From Betaproteobacteria bacterium (GTDB taxonomy: Bacteria > Pseudomonadota > Gammaproteobacteria > Burkholderiales > Burkholderiaceae), in NCBI GenBank assembly GCA_009921765.1, contig RFXC01000005.1, positions 1 through 50,493 of the forward strand: a stretch of 50,493 bases of DNA, written 5' to 3'. Positions 36,568-45,440 of the stretch are shown here, in pieces. The position numbers and the translations under genes are program-made. Position 1 is the first letter of the stretch. Each line of letters begins with the position of its first letter. The notes below the pieces were generated by a model. The model saw only the letters and a list, made by a program, of their open reading frames with translations. It had not been told where the DNA came from and did not search any database.

Positions 36568-37947
36568 TCAGGTGCGGTCAAAGACCGCGATCGATTCCAC
36601 GTGTGACGTGTGGGGAAACATGTTCACCGCACCCGCAGCCGATAGCCGATAGCCGCCCAGATTCACCAGCACGCCTGCGTCACGCGCCAGGGTGGCGGGG
36701 TTGCAGGACACATAGACGATGCGCAGCGGCCGGTGGCGGGTATCTTCCGCCGGCTGCGCGGCAATCGCCTTGCATACCTCGAGCGCCCCCTCACGCGGGG
36801 GGTCAATCAGCACACGATTGAAATCCCCCAGCGCGCGCCAGCGCTCGGGATCCATGTTGAACAGGTTTTGCGCCAAAAACCGTGTGCGATCAGCGAGACC
36901 GTTCAGCGCAGCGTTGTTGGCCGCCCGGGTCACCAGCACAGGGCTGCCTTCCACGCCCAGCACCGTGGCCGCCCGCCGTGCGAGCGGAAGGCTGAAATTG
37001 CCCAGGCCACAGAAGAGATCGGCAACATGATCGCCTGGCGCGGGCGCAAGCAGCGCGACCGCGCGCCGCACCAGTACTTCGTTGATGGCGTGATTGACCT
37101 GGGTGAAGTCGGTGGGCCGGTAGGGCATGACCACGTTGAACTCCCGGAGCGGGTAGGCGAGCGATGAACCGCCGTCGCCGCCCCGGTCATCACAGAGCAG
37201 TTCGATTGAATCGGGCCCCGCGGGTTGCAGCCATAGTTCAACCGTTTCAGCCGCCGCAAACTGCCGCAGCCGCACGCGATCGTCTTCTGTAAGTGCCTGC
37301 AGCACCCGGAGCACCAGTGCGATGCATGGCCGCGATCCTGCGGTCTCACCCACCGCCACCTCGATCTGAGGCAAACGGTCACGCAGGGTCAGTTCCGACA
37401 CCAGTTGGCGCAAGGGCAGAAGCAACTCGGCCACCCGCGGATGCAGCACATGGCACTCGCACATATCGGCCACGTAGCTCGAACCGCGTTCGTGAAATCC
37501 GACCAGAACCCCGCCCTTTTTCGGGACGTGGCGAACCGACAGCCGAGCCCGGTACCGATACCCCCAGGTCGGGCCGGCGATCGGACGGAGAACGGTATCG
37601 GGCGCGACGTTTCCCAGATGATGAAGCTGATCTTCCAGCGCACGCTGCTTCACCGCGATCTGGGCAAGCGGATCAAGGTGCTGCATTGAACAGCCGCCGC
37701 AGACCCCAAAGTGCGCGCAGCGCGGCCGCACTCGCTGACTGCTCTCGCGGAGGACGGCAACCGTATCGGCCGTATCGAACCGGGGCTTGCGGCGCTTGAG
37801 CGCTGCGCGAACACGCTCGCCCGGAAGTGCGCCCGATACGAACACCACCTTGCCGTCAGCGTGCGCCACCCCTTGCGCTTCCAGATCGAGCGATTCGATA
37901 TCGAGATCGACGAGAACCGGATCGGCTGCGCGGGGGGCACGCCTCAT
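36568..37947 (-). CDS. rlmD: 23S rRNA (uracil-1939-C5)-methyltransferase RlmD
   Basis: SAM-dependent enzyme making m5U1939, with an iron-sulfur cluster. 459 residues: TRAM domain at the N-terminus ('[20 protein letters not shown]'), cluster ligands '[16 protein letters not shown]' plus the Cys in 'CECHVLHP', the SAM motif '[16 protein letters not shown]', and the catalytic Cys in '[16 protein letters not shown]'. ATG 37947 overlaps the exonuclease stop by 4 nt; a longer in-frame upstream extension inside the exonuclease gene is not homologous and is rejected. Confidence 0.95.
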   Translation of the reverse strand: MRRAPRAADPVLVDLDIESLDLEAQGVAHADGKVVFVSGALPGERVRAALKRRKPRFDTADTVAVLRESSQRVRPRCAHFGVCGGCSMQHLDPLAQIAVKQRALEDQLHHLGNVAPDTVLRPIAGPTWGYRYRARLSVRHVPKKGGVLVGFHERGSSYVADMCECHVLHPRVAELLLPLRQLVSELTLRDRLPQIEVAVGETAGSRPCIALVLRVLQALTEDDRVRLRQFAAAETVELWLQPAGPDSIELLCDDRGGDGGSSLAYPLREFNVVMPYRPTDFTQVNHAINEVLVRRAVALLAPAPGDHVADLFCGLGNFSLPLARRAATVLGVEGSPVLVTRAANNAALNGLADRTRFLAQNLFNMDPERWRALGDFNRVLIDPPREGALEVCKAIAAQPAEDTRHRPLRIVYVSCNPATLARDAGVLVNLGGYRLSAAGAVNMFPHTSHVESIAVFDRT

Positions 37948-38729
37948 TGCGGCCACGCCGCGACAAATTGCCGCCAGTGTTCGTGCTCGGCAGCAAGCCC
38001 CGCCAGGGCTCCACGTGTCAGTGCGATTTCCTCCTGGTACCGCTCGGGTGACCAGTGACCCCGCAGCAACTGAAACCGGCAGAACAGCAACCAGGTATTG
38101 GCGACATCGGTTTCGCAGTAGTTGCGGATCTCGGCGATATGGCCTGCCTGCCACGCCGGCCAGACCTGCGATCCATCCATGCCCAATTTGCCGGGGAAGC
38201 CGCACAGACGTGCCAGTTCGTCGAGCGGGGCGCTTGCCCGCCCGTTGTAGAGGGCGAGCAGATCCATGAGATCGAGATGGCGGCTGTGATAACGACTGAG
38301 ATAGTTGTTGTACTTGAAGTCGCGGTCGTCTTCGCCCTGATCCCAGTAGCGCGCAGCCTGGACCTGGTTCACGAGCGCCCGGTAGTGAAGCACCTGCAGA
38401 TCGAAGCCGCCGCCGTTCCATGTGACGAGTTGCGGCGTATGCCGATCAATCAGTCGGAAAAATTGTTGGATCTGTCGCGCTTCGCTCTCGTCGGGCTGGC
38501 CCAGGCACCGCACCTGAACCCCGCGTTCATCACGCAGCAGACAACCGATCGCCACGACCCGGTGCAGGTGAAGCGGCAGAAAGTCGCTACCGCCGGTACG
38601 CTCGCGGCGACGCGCGAACGCCTGCTCTGCCACCTCGGCATCGGGCAGCGCAGCATCAAACCCCCAGGCGGCCCGTAACCCCGCGACATCAGGAATGGTT
38701 TCGATATCGAAGACGAGAACGGGCGTCAT
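37944..38729 (-). CDS. PolB-like 3'-5' exonuclease family protein
   Basis: Predicted DEDDy exonuclease of 261 residues. ExoI is '[15 protein letters not shown]', ExoII '[19 protein letters not shown]' and ExoIII '[17 protein letters not shown]' with Tyr-x3-Asp. It matches the predicted 3'-5' exonuclease PolB-like family (PF10108), which lacks a polymerase domain. It may trim DNA or RNA; the natural substrate is unknown. It lies between nlpD and rlmD, where some relatives carry rpoS. Confidence 0.9.
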   Translation of the reverse strand: MTPVLVFDIETIPDVAGLRAAWGFDAALPDAEVAEQAFARRRERTGGSDFLPLHLHRVVAIGCLLRDERGVQVRCLGQPDESEARQIQQFFRLIDRHTPQLVTWNGGGFDLQVLHYRALVNQVQAARYWDQGEDDRDFKYNNYLSRYHSRHLDLMDLLALYNGRASAPLDELARLCGFPGKLGMDGSQVWPAWQAGHIAEIRNYCETDVANTWLLFCRFQLLRGHWSPERYQEEIALTRGALAGLAAEHEHWRQFVAAWPQ

Positions 38730-38758
38730 GGGATTCCGGGCGCAAGGCCGGAGGGTGG

Positions 38759-39787
38759 TTACTGCCCGGGACGGGATGGCAGATATTTGGACGGATCGAC
38801 CGGACGCCCTTCGCGCCTGATCTCGAACCGCAGCTTGGGGCGGTCGGCGTCGCTGTCGCCGATCTCGGCTATTTTCTGACCGCGCGCGACCTGATCGCCT
38901 TCCCGAACCACCAGCGACCGGTTGTGCGCGTAGACCGACAGCAGTTCGTTCTCATGCTTGACGATGATGAGGTTGCCGTAACCGCGTGGCCCCACCCCGC
39001 TGAAAATCACCTTGCCCTCGGCCACCGCGTAGACCGGATCACCCGGCTGCCCTTCGATAGCGATGCCCATGTTGCGCGGCTCGGAAAACCCTTCGAGCAC
39101 GCGACCCGATGCGGGCCAGGTAAACCGCTGGGGGTCGGTTGACGCCGCAGACGGCGCAGCTGAAGCGATCGGCCCCGGAGGCGCGGCCGCCGCCGGCGCC
39201 CCCTGCGGGGCTGCCGGCGCAGAGGGTGCGGACTGCGATGGGGTGGCCGACGGCGAGGAGGATGCCGAAGAAGCCGCGGCAGACGGCGCGCCCCCTGCAA
39301 CCGACGGACGGCCCGTTGTGCTCGCAGGCGCGTCTGCGCGCTGCGCCGTGCCACTCGCATCCGAACGAACCAGCGACGGCACCGTGTCGCTGGCAGAATC
39401 GGCCGTGCCCGCGGGGCGAACCGGTTCAAGCGGCGTCACTTTGACCGGCGAGGCCTGCGCCGCTGGCGTACGCGAGGTGGATCCCGACGACCCCTGGCCG
39501 GAAGAAGGCGAAGCAGCGCCTGACGAACTTGCCCGACTGGCTGGAGCCCCGGAAGCAGAGGGAGCGGGCCGCGGCGGCGTGGTCGCGGCAGGCCGCGGCG
39601 CGCTCGCGGTAGCCGTACCCGATGCAGGGGGCGGCGTCGACGAACGATTTTCGACTGGCGCGGGCCTTGGCGCCGCGCAACCGGCGAGCAGCGCAGCGAG
39701 CGCCAACGCGACAAGCGAGGCCGGCAGCGGCCTCGCGCGTGCTCGCCCGGCTGTCCGGGCTTTCAAATCCGTGGTGTGAGGCGTCAT
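38759..39787 (-). CDS. nlpD: NlpD-like M23/LytM-domain lipoprotein without LysM
   Basis: Envelope lipoprotein that normally activates the amidase AmiC for cell separation. The signal peptide ends in lipobox 'ALLAGC'. After it comes a low-complexity region of about 170 residues of Ala, Ser, Pro and Thr, where NlpD normally has a LysM peptidoglycan-binding domain; none is recognisable. The LytM domain follows: 'FSEPRNMGIAIEGQPGDPVY' (zinc ligands absent, as in NlpD), 'RGYGNLIIVKHENELLSVYA' and 'LRFEIRREGRPVDPSKYLPS'. ATG 39787 is chosen over GTG 39805. It follows pcm by 38 bp but is followed by the exonuclease, not rpoS. Confidence 0.88.
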   Translation of the reverse strand: MTPHTTDLKARTAGRARARPLPASLVALALAALLAGCAAPRPAPVENRSSTPPPASGTATASAPRPAATTPPRPAPSASGAPASRASSSGAASPSSGQGSSGSTSRTPAAQASPVKVTPLEPVRPAGTADSASDTVPSLVRSDASGTAQRADAPASTTGRPSVAGGAPSAAASSASSSPSATPSQSAPSAPAAPQGAPAAAAPPGPIASAAPSAASTDPQRFTWPASGRVLEGFSEPRNMGIAIEGQPGDPVYAVAEGKVIFSGVGPRGYGNLIIVKHENELLSVYAHNRSLVVREGDQVARGQKIAEIGDSDADRPKLRFEIRREGRPVDPSKYLPSRPGQ

Positions 39788-39825
39788 GGGGTGTGTTGGC
39801 GACACTGGCTGGCGCGGGACGAAGC

Positions 39826-40623
39826 TTACGCCGTACCGTCCCGCAAAGGCACAAATCGTACCGCATCAAGCACGGTCAGTTGCCACCGATCGGGTCCGCT
39901 TCGTTCAACCAGGTGGAGCGCCTGCCCTTTCCCTCCCGATACGGGCGCAATCAGACGCCCGCCTATCTGCATCTGCTGAAGCCAGGCCTCGGGAATGCTC
40001 TCGCCCGCGGCGGCAGCAATCACCAGGTCATAGGGCGCAGCCTGGGGCACACCCAGTTGCCCGTCACCAAAGACCAGGCGCAGGTTGGCAATACGCAGGC
40101 TGCGAAGGTTGGTTCGGGCCTGTTCGTGCAAGCCGCGAATGCGTTCGATCGACACCACCTCGCCGAAAAGGCGAGCGAGCACGGCCGCCTGATAACCGCA
40201 GCCCGTTCCGATTTCCAGCACACGCGCGGCCGAGCGCGCGGTGACCTCGAGCGGCGCAGCCAACAGCTCGATCATGCGGGCAACCGTGAAGGGTCGCGAG
40301 ATAGTCTGCGCATGGCCGATGGGGAGCGCCACGTCTTCGTAGGCACGGCTCGACAAAGCCGGCTCGACAAAGCGGTGTCGGGGTACGTTGCGCATGACCT
40401 CGAGCACGGCCGAATCGCGCACCCCGGCTCGCCGCAGGCCCTCCACCATCGCAAGCCGAACTGCGTCCGAGACCAGGCCGGGTTCAGCCGATTCGGCCGC
40501 GGCCGAACGCGCGTCAACTGGCCGCTCGGTGGAATCGGGTTGCGACACCCTGCGCCTCGAGCGATTGGGTGCTGACGGTCGCGGAATGGCCGCCTGATCC
40601 ATCCAGCGCGCCATTTTGCTCAA
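39826..40623 (-). CDS. pcm: Protein-L-isoaspartate O-methyltransferase
   Basis: SAM-dependent enzyme that methylates isoaspartyl residues to start protein repair. 265 residues, about 45 longer at the N-terminus than E. coli Pcm (Arg/Ser-rich). Core: 'ALPIGHAQTISRPFTVARMI', SAM motif I 'RVLEIGTGCGYQAAVLARLF' and 'FGDGQLGVPQAAPYDLVIA'. TTG 40623 has GGGAG 6 nt upstream; ATG 40614 is the alternative with weaker spacing. Operon surE-pcm-nlpD is conserved. Confidence 0.94.
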   Translation of the reverse strand: MSKMARWMDQAAIPRPSAPNRSRRRVSQPDSTERPVDARSAAAESAEPGLVSDAVRLAMVEGLRRAGVRDSAVLEVMRNVPRHRFVEPALSSRAYEDVALPIGHAQTISRPFTVARMIELLAAPLEVTARSAARVLEIGTGCGYQAAVLARLFGEVVSIERIRGLHEQARTNLRSLRIANLRLVFGDGQLGVPQAAPYDLVIAAAAGESIPEAWLQQMQIGGRLIAPVSGGKGQALHLVERSGPDRWQLTVLDAVRFVPLRDGTA

Positions 40624-40679
40624 GCCATTCTCCCGTCAGGACACACGGACGCTGCCGCGAACAGCACACCCACTCGGCT

Positions 40680-41426
40680 TCAAGCCGAAGCCAACCATCC
40701 GCCCACCCGTTCGAGGCGACTGTAGCCGGTGAGGTCGACTTCCAGCGGCGTCACCGACACCGCGCCCGACTCGACCGCATGAAAATCGGTACCAGGGCCC
40801 GCGTCACGGGCGGAACCGGGCGGCCCGATCCACCAGATCGGCTCATCGCGCGGATTGCGTCCCGGAATGGCTGGCTCGGCGAAATGACGCTTGCCGAGGC
40901 GGGTGGTTCGGATAGGCCCGAGTTTGTCTTCGGGCAACGAAGGAATGTTGACGTTCAGCAGCATGGGGGCTTCGGGCGGCGATTCGACCCAGCGGCGCAC
41001 GATACGGTCGACGATGCTGCCAGCTGCCTCGAGGTGGGCAAAGCCCTTCTGCACAATCGAAAACGCAATGGCGGGGACCCCCAGCTGAAGGCCTTCCATG
41101 GCTGCGGCGACGGTGCCTGAGTAAATGGTGTCGTCACCCATGTTGGCACCGTCGTTCAGGCCGCTCAGCACCAGATCGGGACGCCACCCCAGCATGCCGG
41201 TGATGGCGATGTGAACGCAGTCGGTGGGGGTGCCGTTCAGGTACATGAAGCCGCTTGGCGCGGTCCGTACGGTGAGGGGTCGATCAAGGGTAAGCGAATT
41301 CGAGGCGCCACTTCGGTCCTGGTCCGGTGCAACCACAACCGCCTGACCATAACGTGAGGCCACCTTCGCGAGCATCGCGATTCCCGGCGACAGATAACCG
41401 TCGTCATTGCTGATCAGAATTTTCAT
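40680..41426 (-). CDS. surE: 5'/3'-nucleotidase SurE
   Basis: Metal-dependent phosphatase of 248 residues acting on nucleoside monophosphates, survival protein of stationary phase. 'ILISNDDGYLSPGI' gives the metal-binding DD, 'SGASNSLTLDRPL' the Ser and 'LSGLNDGANMGDDTIYSGTV' the Asn ligands. It leads the surE-pcm-nlpD operon and diverges from metY across 92 bp. Confidence 0.96.
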   Translation of the reverse strand: MKILISNDDGYLSPGIAMLAKVASRYGQAVVVAPDQDRSGASNSLTLDRPLTVRTAPSGFMYLNGTPTDCVHIAITGMLGWRPDLVLSGLNDGANMGDDTIYSGTVAAAMEGLQLGVPAIAFSIVQKGFAHLEAAGSIVDRIVRRWVESPPEAPMLLNVNIPSLPEDKLGPIRTTRLGKRHFAEPAIPGRNPRDEPIWWIGPPGSARDAGPGTDFHAVESGAVSVTPLEVDLTGYSRLERVGGWLASA

Positions 41427-41462
41427 GACTGAATTCTATCCAAACCGCCTGAATTGCCTGGA

Positions 41463-41491
41463 TTGACCCCTGTCGGTCGCATGTTCATACT
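41463..41491 (+). promoter_or_regulatory. Promoter upstream of the sulfhydrylase gene
   Basis: TTGACC (41463-41468), a 17-bp spacer and CATACT (41486-41491); transcription would start near 41498, leaving a leader of about 20 nt. No clear ribosome-binding site precedes ATG 41519. No SAM riboswitch structure was recognised. Confidence 0.5.
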
Positions 41492-41518
41492 GCGCCGGCC
41501 ACTTCATGCACTCTCAAA

Positions 41519-42814
41519 ATGAGCCAACGCGACTATTACGGATTCGATACGCTGTCCCTGCACGCTGGCGCGGCCCCTGACAGTGACACCGGCGCGCGCG
41601 CCACGCCCATTTATCTGTCGGCGTCATTCGTGTTTCGCGATTCTGATCATGCAGCCGGCCTATTCAACATGGAGCAGGCTGGTCACGTCTATTCCCGGAT
41701 CAGCAATCCCACGGTGGCGGTGCTCGAAGAACGGATCGCTGCGCTCGAGGCGGGGGTCGGCGCGATCGCCACGGCCAGTGGTCAGGCGGCACTGCATCTG
41801 GCCATCGCCACCATCGCGGGGGCGGGCTCGCACATCGTCGCATCAAGCGCGCTGTACGGCGGATCCCACAACCTGCTCCACTACACGCTGGCGCGGTTCG
41901 GTATTGAAACCACCTTCGTCAATCCCAGGCATCTCGACGAATGGCGCGCAGCGATCCGACCACACACCCGGCTGCTGTTTGCCGAAACGCTGGGCAATCC
42001 CGGCCTGGACGTGCTCGATATACCCTCGGTGGCCGACATCGCGCATGCGCAGGGCATTCCGCTTCTGGTCGACTCGACCTTCACAACGCCATGGCTGCTT
42101 CGCCCCTTCGAGCACGGCGCAGACCTGCTGTTCCACTCGGCCACCAAGTTTCTTTGCGGCCACGGCACAGTGATTGGCGGCCTGCTGGTTGACTCCGGCC
42201 GTTTCAACTGGGACGCGTCGGGACGGTTTCCTGAACTGACCGCGCCGTATGACGGCTTCCACGGCATGGTGTTTGCCGAAGAATCCACAGTAGCCCCCTT
42301 TCTGCTTCGCGCGCGCCGCGAGGGGCTGCGCGATTTCGGCGCCTGCCTGAGCCCGATGAATGCATTCCAGATCCTGCAGGGCATCGAAACCCTTCCCGTC
42401 CGCATGCAACGCCATGTCTCAAACGCGGTCCGGATTGCCCACTTCCTTGCCGAGCATCCCATGGTGGCGAGGGTGTCCTATCCGGCACTCCCCTCGCACC
42501 CCGACCACGCACTGGCCGCGCGGCTGATGCCCCGAGGCTGCGGCGCGGTCTTCAGCTTTGACCTCAAAGGCGATCGTGCGGCCGGCCGGCGTTTCGTCGA
42601 GGCGCTGAGGCTGTTCTCGCATCTGGCCAATGTGGGCGACGCGCGTTCGCTCGTCATCCATCCCGCCTCCACGACCCATTTCCGGATGGATGCCAACGCC
42701 CTAGCATCCGCCGGCATCAGCGAAGGAACCCTGCGTCTGTCGATCGGGCTCGAGGATCCCGACGATCTGATCGCTGACCTCAAGGCCGCCTTTAGAGCAG
42801 CCGAGCGCGGCTGA
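41519..42814 (+). CDS. O-acetylhomoserine sulfhydrylase-like PLP enzyme
   Basis: Cys/Met-metabolism PLP enzyme of 431 residues. Opens 'YYGFDTLSLHAGAAPDSDTG'; PLP contacts 'ATASGQAALHLAIATI' and 'VDSTFTTPWLLRPFEHGADL' precede the Schiff-base Lys in 'LFHSATKFLCGHGTVIGG'. The length and a loop between the Lys region and the C-terminal domain favour MetY-type O-acetylhomoserine sulfhydrylase over MetB or MetZ, but substrate preference is not certain from sequence. It is followed 16 bp later by an alpha/beta hydrolase. Confidence 0.85.
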   Translation: MSQRDYYGFDTLSLHAGAAPDSDTGARATPIYLSASFVFRDSDHAAGLFNMEQAGHVYSRISNPTVAVLEERIAALEAGVGAIATASGQAALHLAIATIAGAGSHIVASSALYGGSHNLLHYTLARFGIETTFVNPRHLDEWRAAIRPHTRLLFAETLGNPGLDVLDIPSVADIAHAQGIPLLVDSTFTTPWLLRPFEHGADLLFHSATKFLCGHGTVIGGLLVDSGRFNWDASGRFPELTAPYDGFHGMVFAEESTVAPFLLRARREGLRDFGACLSPMNAFQILQGIETLPVRMQRHVSNAVRIAHFLAEHPMVARVSYPALPSHPDHALAARLMPRGCGAVFSFDLKGDRAAGRRFVEALRLFSHLANVGDARSLVIHPASTTHFRMDANALASAGISEGTLRLSIGLEDPDDLIADLKAAFRAAERG

Positions 42815-42830
42815 GGAGGAATCAACCATC

Positions 42831-43688
42831 ATGCACGTCAACATCGACGGTTTTTCCGCCTATGCCTACACCGGCGGCCGATCAGTCAGCGGCAACCGGC
42901 CCGCGGTGATGTTCATTCATGGCGCCCAGCATGACCATAGCGTCTGGATCCTGCAGTCGCGCTATCTCGCGCACCACGGCTTCGATGTGCTCGCGCTTGA
43001 CTTGCCAGGTCACGGGCGAAGCGCTGGTGCGCCGCTCCCCACCATCGAACGCATGTCGGACTGGGTCGCTGCAATGGCCCGCGCCTGCGGCATTGGGCCG
43101 GCGCTCCTCTGCGGGCACAGCATGGGTTCGCTGGTGGCACTGCAGTGTGCAGCCGACCACCCCGAGGTGGCGGCTGGCGTTGCGCTGGTGGCTTCAGCAG
43201 CGCCCATGAAGGTGTCCGACGCGCTACTCGAGGCCGCTCGTACCGACGAACCGCGCGCATTCGACATGATCAACGCCTGGTCGCACGCCACCCTTAATGC
43301 GCGACCGGGGTGCCCCGGGCCTGGGTTTTCAATCTTCGTCCAGAACCGACGACTGATGGAGCGCCAGGCGAAAGGGGTGCTTCTCAACGATTTTTCCGCC
43401 TGCAACGCTTACGACCAGGCGTTTGATGCGGCGCGCCGCTTGGCCTGCCCCGCATTGATGGTCCTCGGCAGCCGGGACATGATGACCCCGCCCAAGGCAG
43501 CGAAGGCCCTTGCAACGGCACTGACCGAATCAGCCCGCGCACAGCATCTGCCCGCTCCGCAAATCACCGAGGTGCCGGGCAGCGGCCATGCGCTGATGAG
43601 CGAACGCCCTGACGCGGTGCTTGAAGCGCTGCACCGCTTCACCCGCTCGCTGCGATTCAAGCCCGACGCTCAGCCGGCAAGCGCCTGA
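42831..43688 (+). CDS. Alpha/beta hydrolase
   Basis: Hydrolase-fold protein of 285 residues. 'VMFIHGAQHDHSVWILQSRY' holds the oxyanion-hole HG, 'LLCGHSMGSLVALQCAADHP' the nucleophile Ser, 'LACPALMVLGSRDMMTPPKA' the acid Asp and 'PGSGHALMSERPDAVLEAL' the His. An AGGAGGA ribosome site (about 42814-42820) lies upstream. It is probably co-transcribed with the sulfhydrylase. Substrate unknown; an esterase or acyl-transfer role is possible. Its 3' end overlaps the convergent YihY gene by 19 nt. Confidence 0.88.
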   Translation: MHVNIDGFSAYAYTGGRSVSGNRPAVMFIHGAQHDHSVWILQSRYLAHHGFDVLALDLPGHGRSAGAPLPTIERMSDWVAAMARACGIGPALLCGHSMGSLVALQCAADHPEVAAGVALVASAAPMKVSDALLEAARTDEPRAFDMINAWSHATLNARPGCPGPGFSIFVQNRRLMERQAKGVLLNDFSACNAYDQAFDAARRLACPALMVLGSRDMMTPPKAAKALATALTESARAQHLPAPQITEVPGSGHALMSERPDAVLEALHRFTRSLRFKPDAQPASA

Positions 43689-44962
43689 CCCAGAGGCTGG
43701 TCGAGCCGGGCACCCTGCCAGGCAGCGGCCCCACCGGGCTGCCCTGCCCACCACAGGTCGTCAAACAACGGTCGCAGCGTGAGCGCTTCCGGGGAACCCG
43801 CCCAGGCCCAGCGCTCGGACCAGACATCGGACACACCCGCGCGCCTTCGGTGCCCCTCGAGATGAGGCAGACCCGGCATGGATGGGCGCCCGGCCAGATG
43901 CACCAGCCGGATGACATACCCGAGGCGCTCCAGCATCTCGGCAGCCTGCTCGGCGCGCTGGGCGTTGTGCCCGAAGTGCTCGGCGAGACTGTACGCGGCC
44001 ACTGCGATGACCTGCGGATTGCCAGCGACATGCTGACCTGCAAAGACCTGAAGCAGCGCCCGCAGCACCGCGACCCCGTCATCGAATCGGGTGCCTGGCG
44101 AATCATCAGGCGTGGGCTCATCGAGCGGCGCAGACCAGTGCCGCAGGCTCGCTGCGAGGAGCGCGCCCGCGAGCACAGCCGCCCAGGCGAGGAACAACCA
44201 GATCAGAAGCAGCGGCAACGCGGCAAACGCACCGTACACCACCTCATAGGTAGGCAACTGACGAACGCTCCAGCCCAGGCCGCGCTGCAGCAACACCAGC
44301 AGCAAGCCCGACAGCAAGGCGCCCACCAGCGCATGAAGCGGAACCACACGTACCGCCGGCAGCAGCAGAAACATGAGCCACAGCCCTACTGCGCCCAGCA
44401 GCCAGGGAAGCGCTGCGAACCAGATCGACTGCACCCAGACCACTTCCACGCCACTCATCAGCTCGGCGATGACACGGCTATTTAGAGCCAGCACCGCCGC
44501 AAGTGCGATTGGCGCAAGCGTGAGGAGCGCCCAATAAAGCCCGATCCGGTGCGGCAGGGATCGTCGCCTTGCCGTGCTCCAGATCGCATTCATCGTGGTC
44601 TCGATCACCCGCAGTGCCGTGACTGCGGTCATGAAGAACAGAATGCCGCCCACGACTGACAGCCGACTCGCCCGCCCCGCGAACTCCTCGAGATAGCCCA
44701 TGACAGTCTCGCTGAAGGCTTCCGGAAAAAGATTGCGCAGCAAAAAATCCTGAACGCTTTCCTGCAGCCGTTCAAACACCGGCAAGGCAGACAGCACAGA
44801 CAACGCAATGGAAAGTACCGGCACGGCCGCAAACAGGGAGAGAAACGCGAGGCTGGCGGCGGTCTGCTGCAGACGCAGGCGTCGCGCCCGGCGAAGCATG
44901 TCGAGCACCAGGCGCCGAGTCCGCTCGCGAAACGTCGCCTCGCCTGCTCTATGCTCAAGCAC
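43670..44962 (-). CDS. YihY/BrkB-family inner-membrane protein
   Basis: Integral membrane protein of 430 residues with six hydrophobic helices in the first 290 ('LAFLSLFAAVPVLSIALSVL', 'LPWLLGAVGLWLMFLLLPAV', 'LPLLLIWLFLAWAAVLAGAL' among them) and a soluble C-terminal domain of about 140 residues with a winged-helix-like 'EQAAEMLERLGYVIRLVH'. Once misnamed ribonuclease BN; actual function unknown. GTG 44962 is preferred, with GGGAG upstream. A C-terminal soluble extension is usual in Betaproteobacteria. Confidence 0.9.
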   Translation of the reverse strand: MLEHRAGEATFRERTRRLVLDMLRRARRLRLQQTAASLAFLSLFAAVPVLSIALSVLSALPVFERLQESVQDFLLRNLFPEAFSETVMGYLEEFAGRASRLSVVGGILFFMTAVTALRVIETTMNAIWSTARRRSLPHRIGLYWALLTLAPIALAAVLALNSRVIAELMSGVEVVWVQSIWFAALPWLLGAVGLWLMFLLLPAVRVVPLHALVGALLSGLLLVLLQRGLGWSVRQLPTYEVVYGAFAALPLLLIWLFLAWAAVLAGALLAASLRHWSAPLDEPTPDDSPGTRFDDGVAVLRALLQVFAGQHVAGNPQVIAVAAYSLAEHFGHNAQRAEQAAEMLERLGYVIRLVHLAGRPSMPGLPHLEGHRRRAGVSDVWSERWAWAGSPEALTLRPLFDDLWWAGQPGGAAAWQGARLDQPLGQALAG

Positions 44963-45079
44963 AGATCACTCCCGAGCGAGCGCCGACAACCTGCTCCCGG
45001 ATGAACCGCAATCGACGATCGCGGCCTACCCATGCGATGGGTAACCGGCGTAGCGACAAGGTCATCGCGGGCTCGCCTC

Positions 45080-45085
45080 TATAAT
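45080..45085 (+). promoter_or_regulatory. Consensus -10 element next to the DUF2069 start codon
   Basis: TATAAT ends 7 bp before GTG 45093, so the transcript would start at or near the start codon. There is no Shine-Dalgarno sequence between them and no recognisable -35. This is the second such arrangement in the window (compare 12188). Confidence 0.5.
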
Positions 45086-45092
45086 TGAACGC

Positions 45093-45440
45093 GTGCTTTC
45101 AACAATCACCCTCAGACGTCTTGTCGTTGGCTGCTTTGTCGCGCTGATCATTCTTGGTCTCGCCTGGGAGCTATGGCTTGCGCCGCTGCGTCCCGGCGCG
45201 TGGCTGCTTTCCCTCAAGGTCATTCCCCTGGCTCTTGCCTTGCCTGCATTGCATGCGGGCCGTGTGCGCGTCTTCCAGTGGTGGTCGATGATCGTCATGA
45301 TCTATCTGATGGAAGGGTTGGTACGAGCCGCCAGTGACCAGGGACTAGGTGTGCTGCTTGGCACCATCGAAGCTGGTCTCGCGGCGATCGCTTTTCTTGC
45401 CATTCTCGCCTACGTGCGAAGCATTCGCGCGAGCGCCTGA
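45093..45440 (+). CDS. DUF2069 membrane protein
   Basis: Protein of 115 residues with three to four transmembrane helices ('LVVGCFVALIILGLAWELWL', 'LLSLKVIPLALALPALHAGR', 'LGTIEAGLAAIAFLAILAYV'), typical of DUF2069. In other Betaproteobacteria the gene commonly follows wrbA, which is absent here. Start GTG 45093 is chosen because the hydrophobic helix begins soon after it. Function unknown. The last 31 nt overlap convergent dusA. Confidence 0.85.
   Translation: MLSTITLRRLVVGCFVALIILGLAWELWLAPLRPGAWLLSLKVIPLALALPALHAGRVRVFQWWSMIVMIYLMEGLVRAASDQGLGVLLGTIEAGLAAIAFLAILAYVRSIRASA

Noticed and set aside
36568..38758. Remnant of rpoS between nlpD and rlmD
   Set aside because: The whole interval is filled by intact exonuclease and rlmD genes; no sigma-factor motif was seen in any frame.
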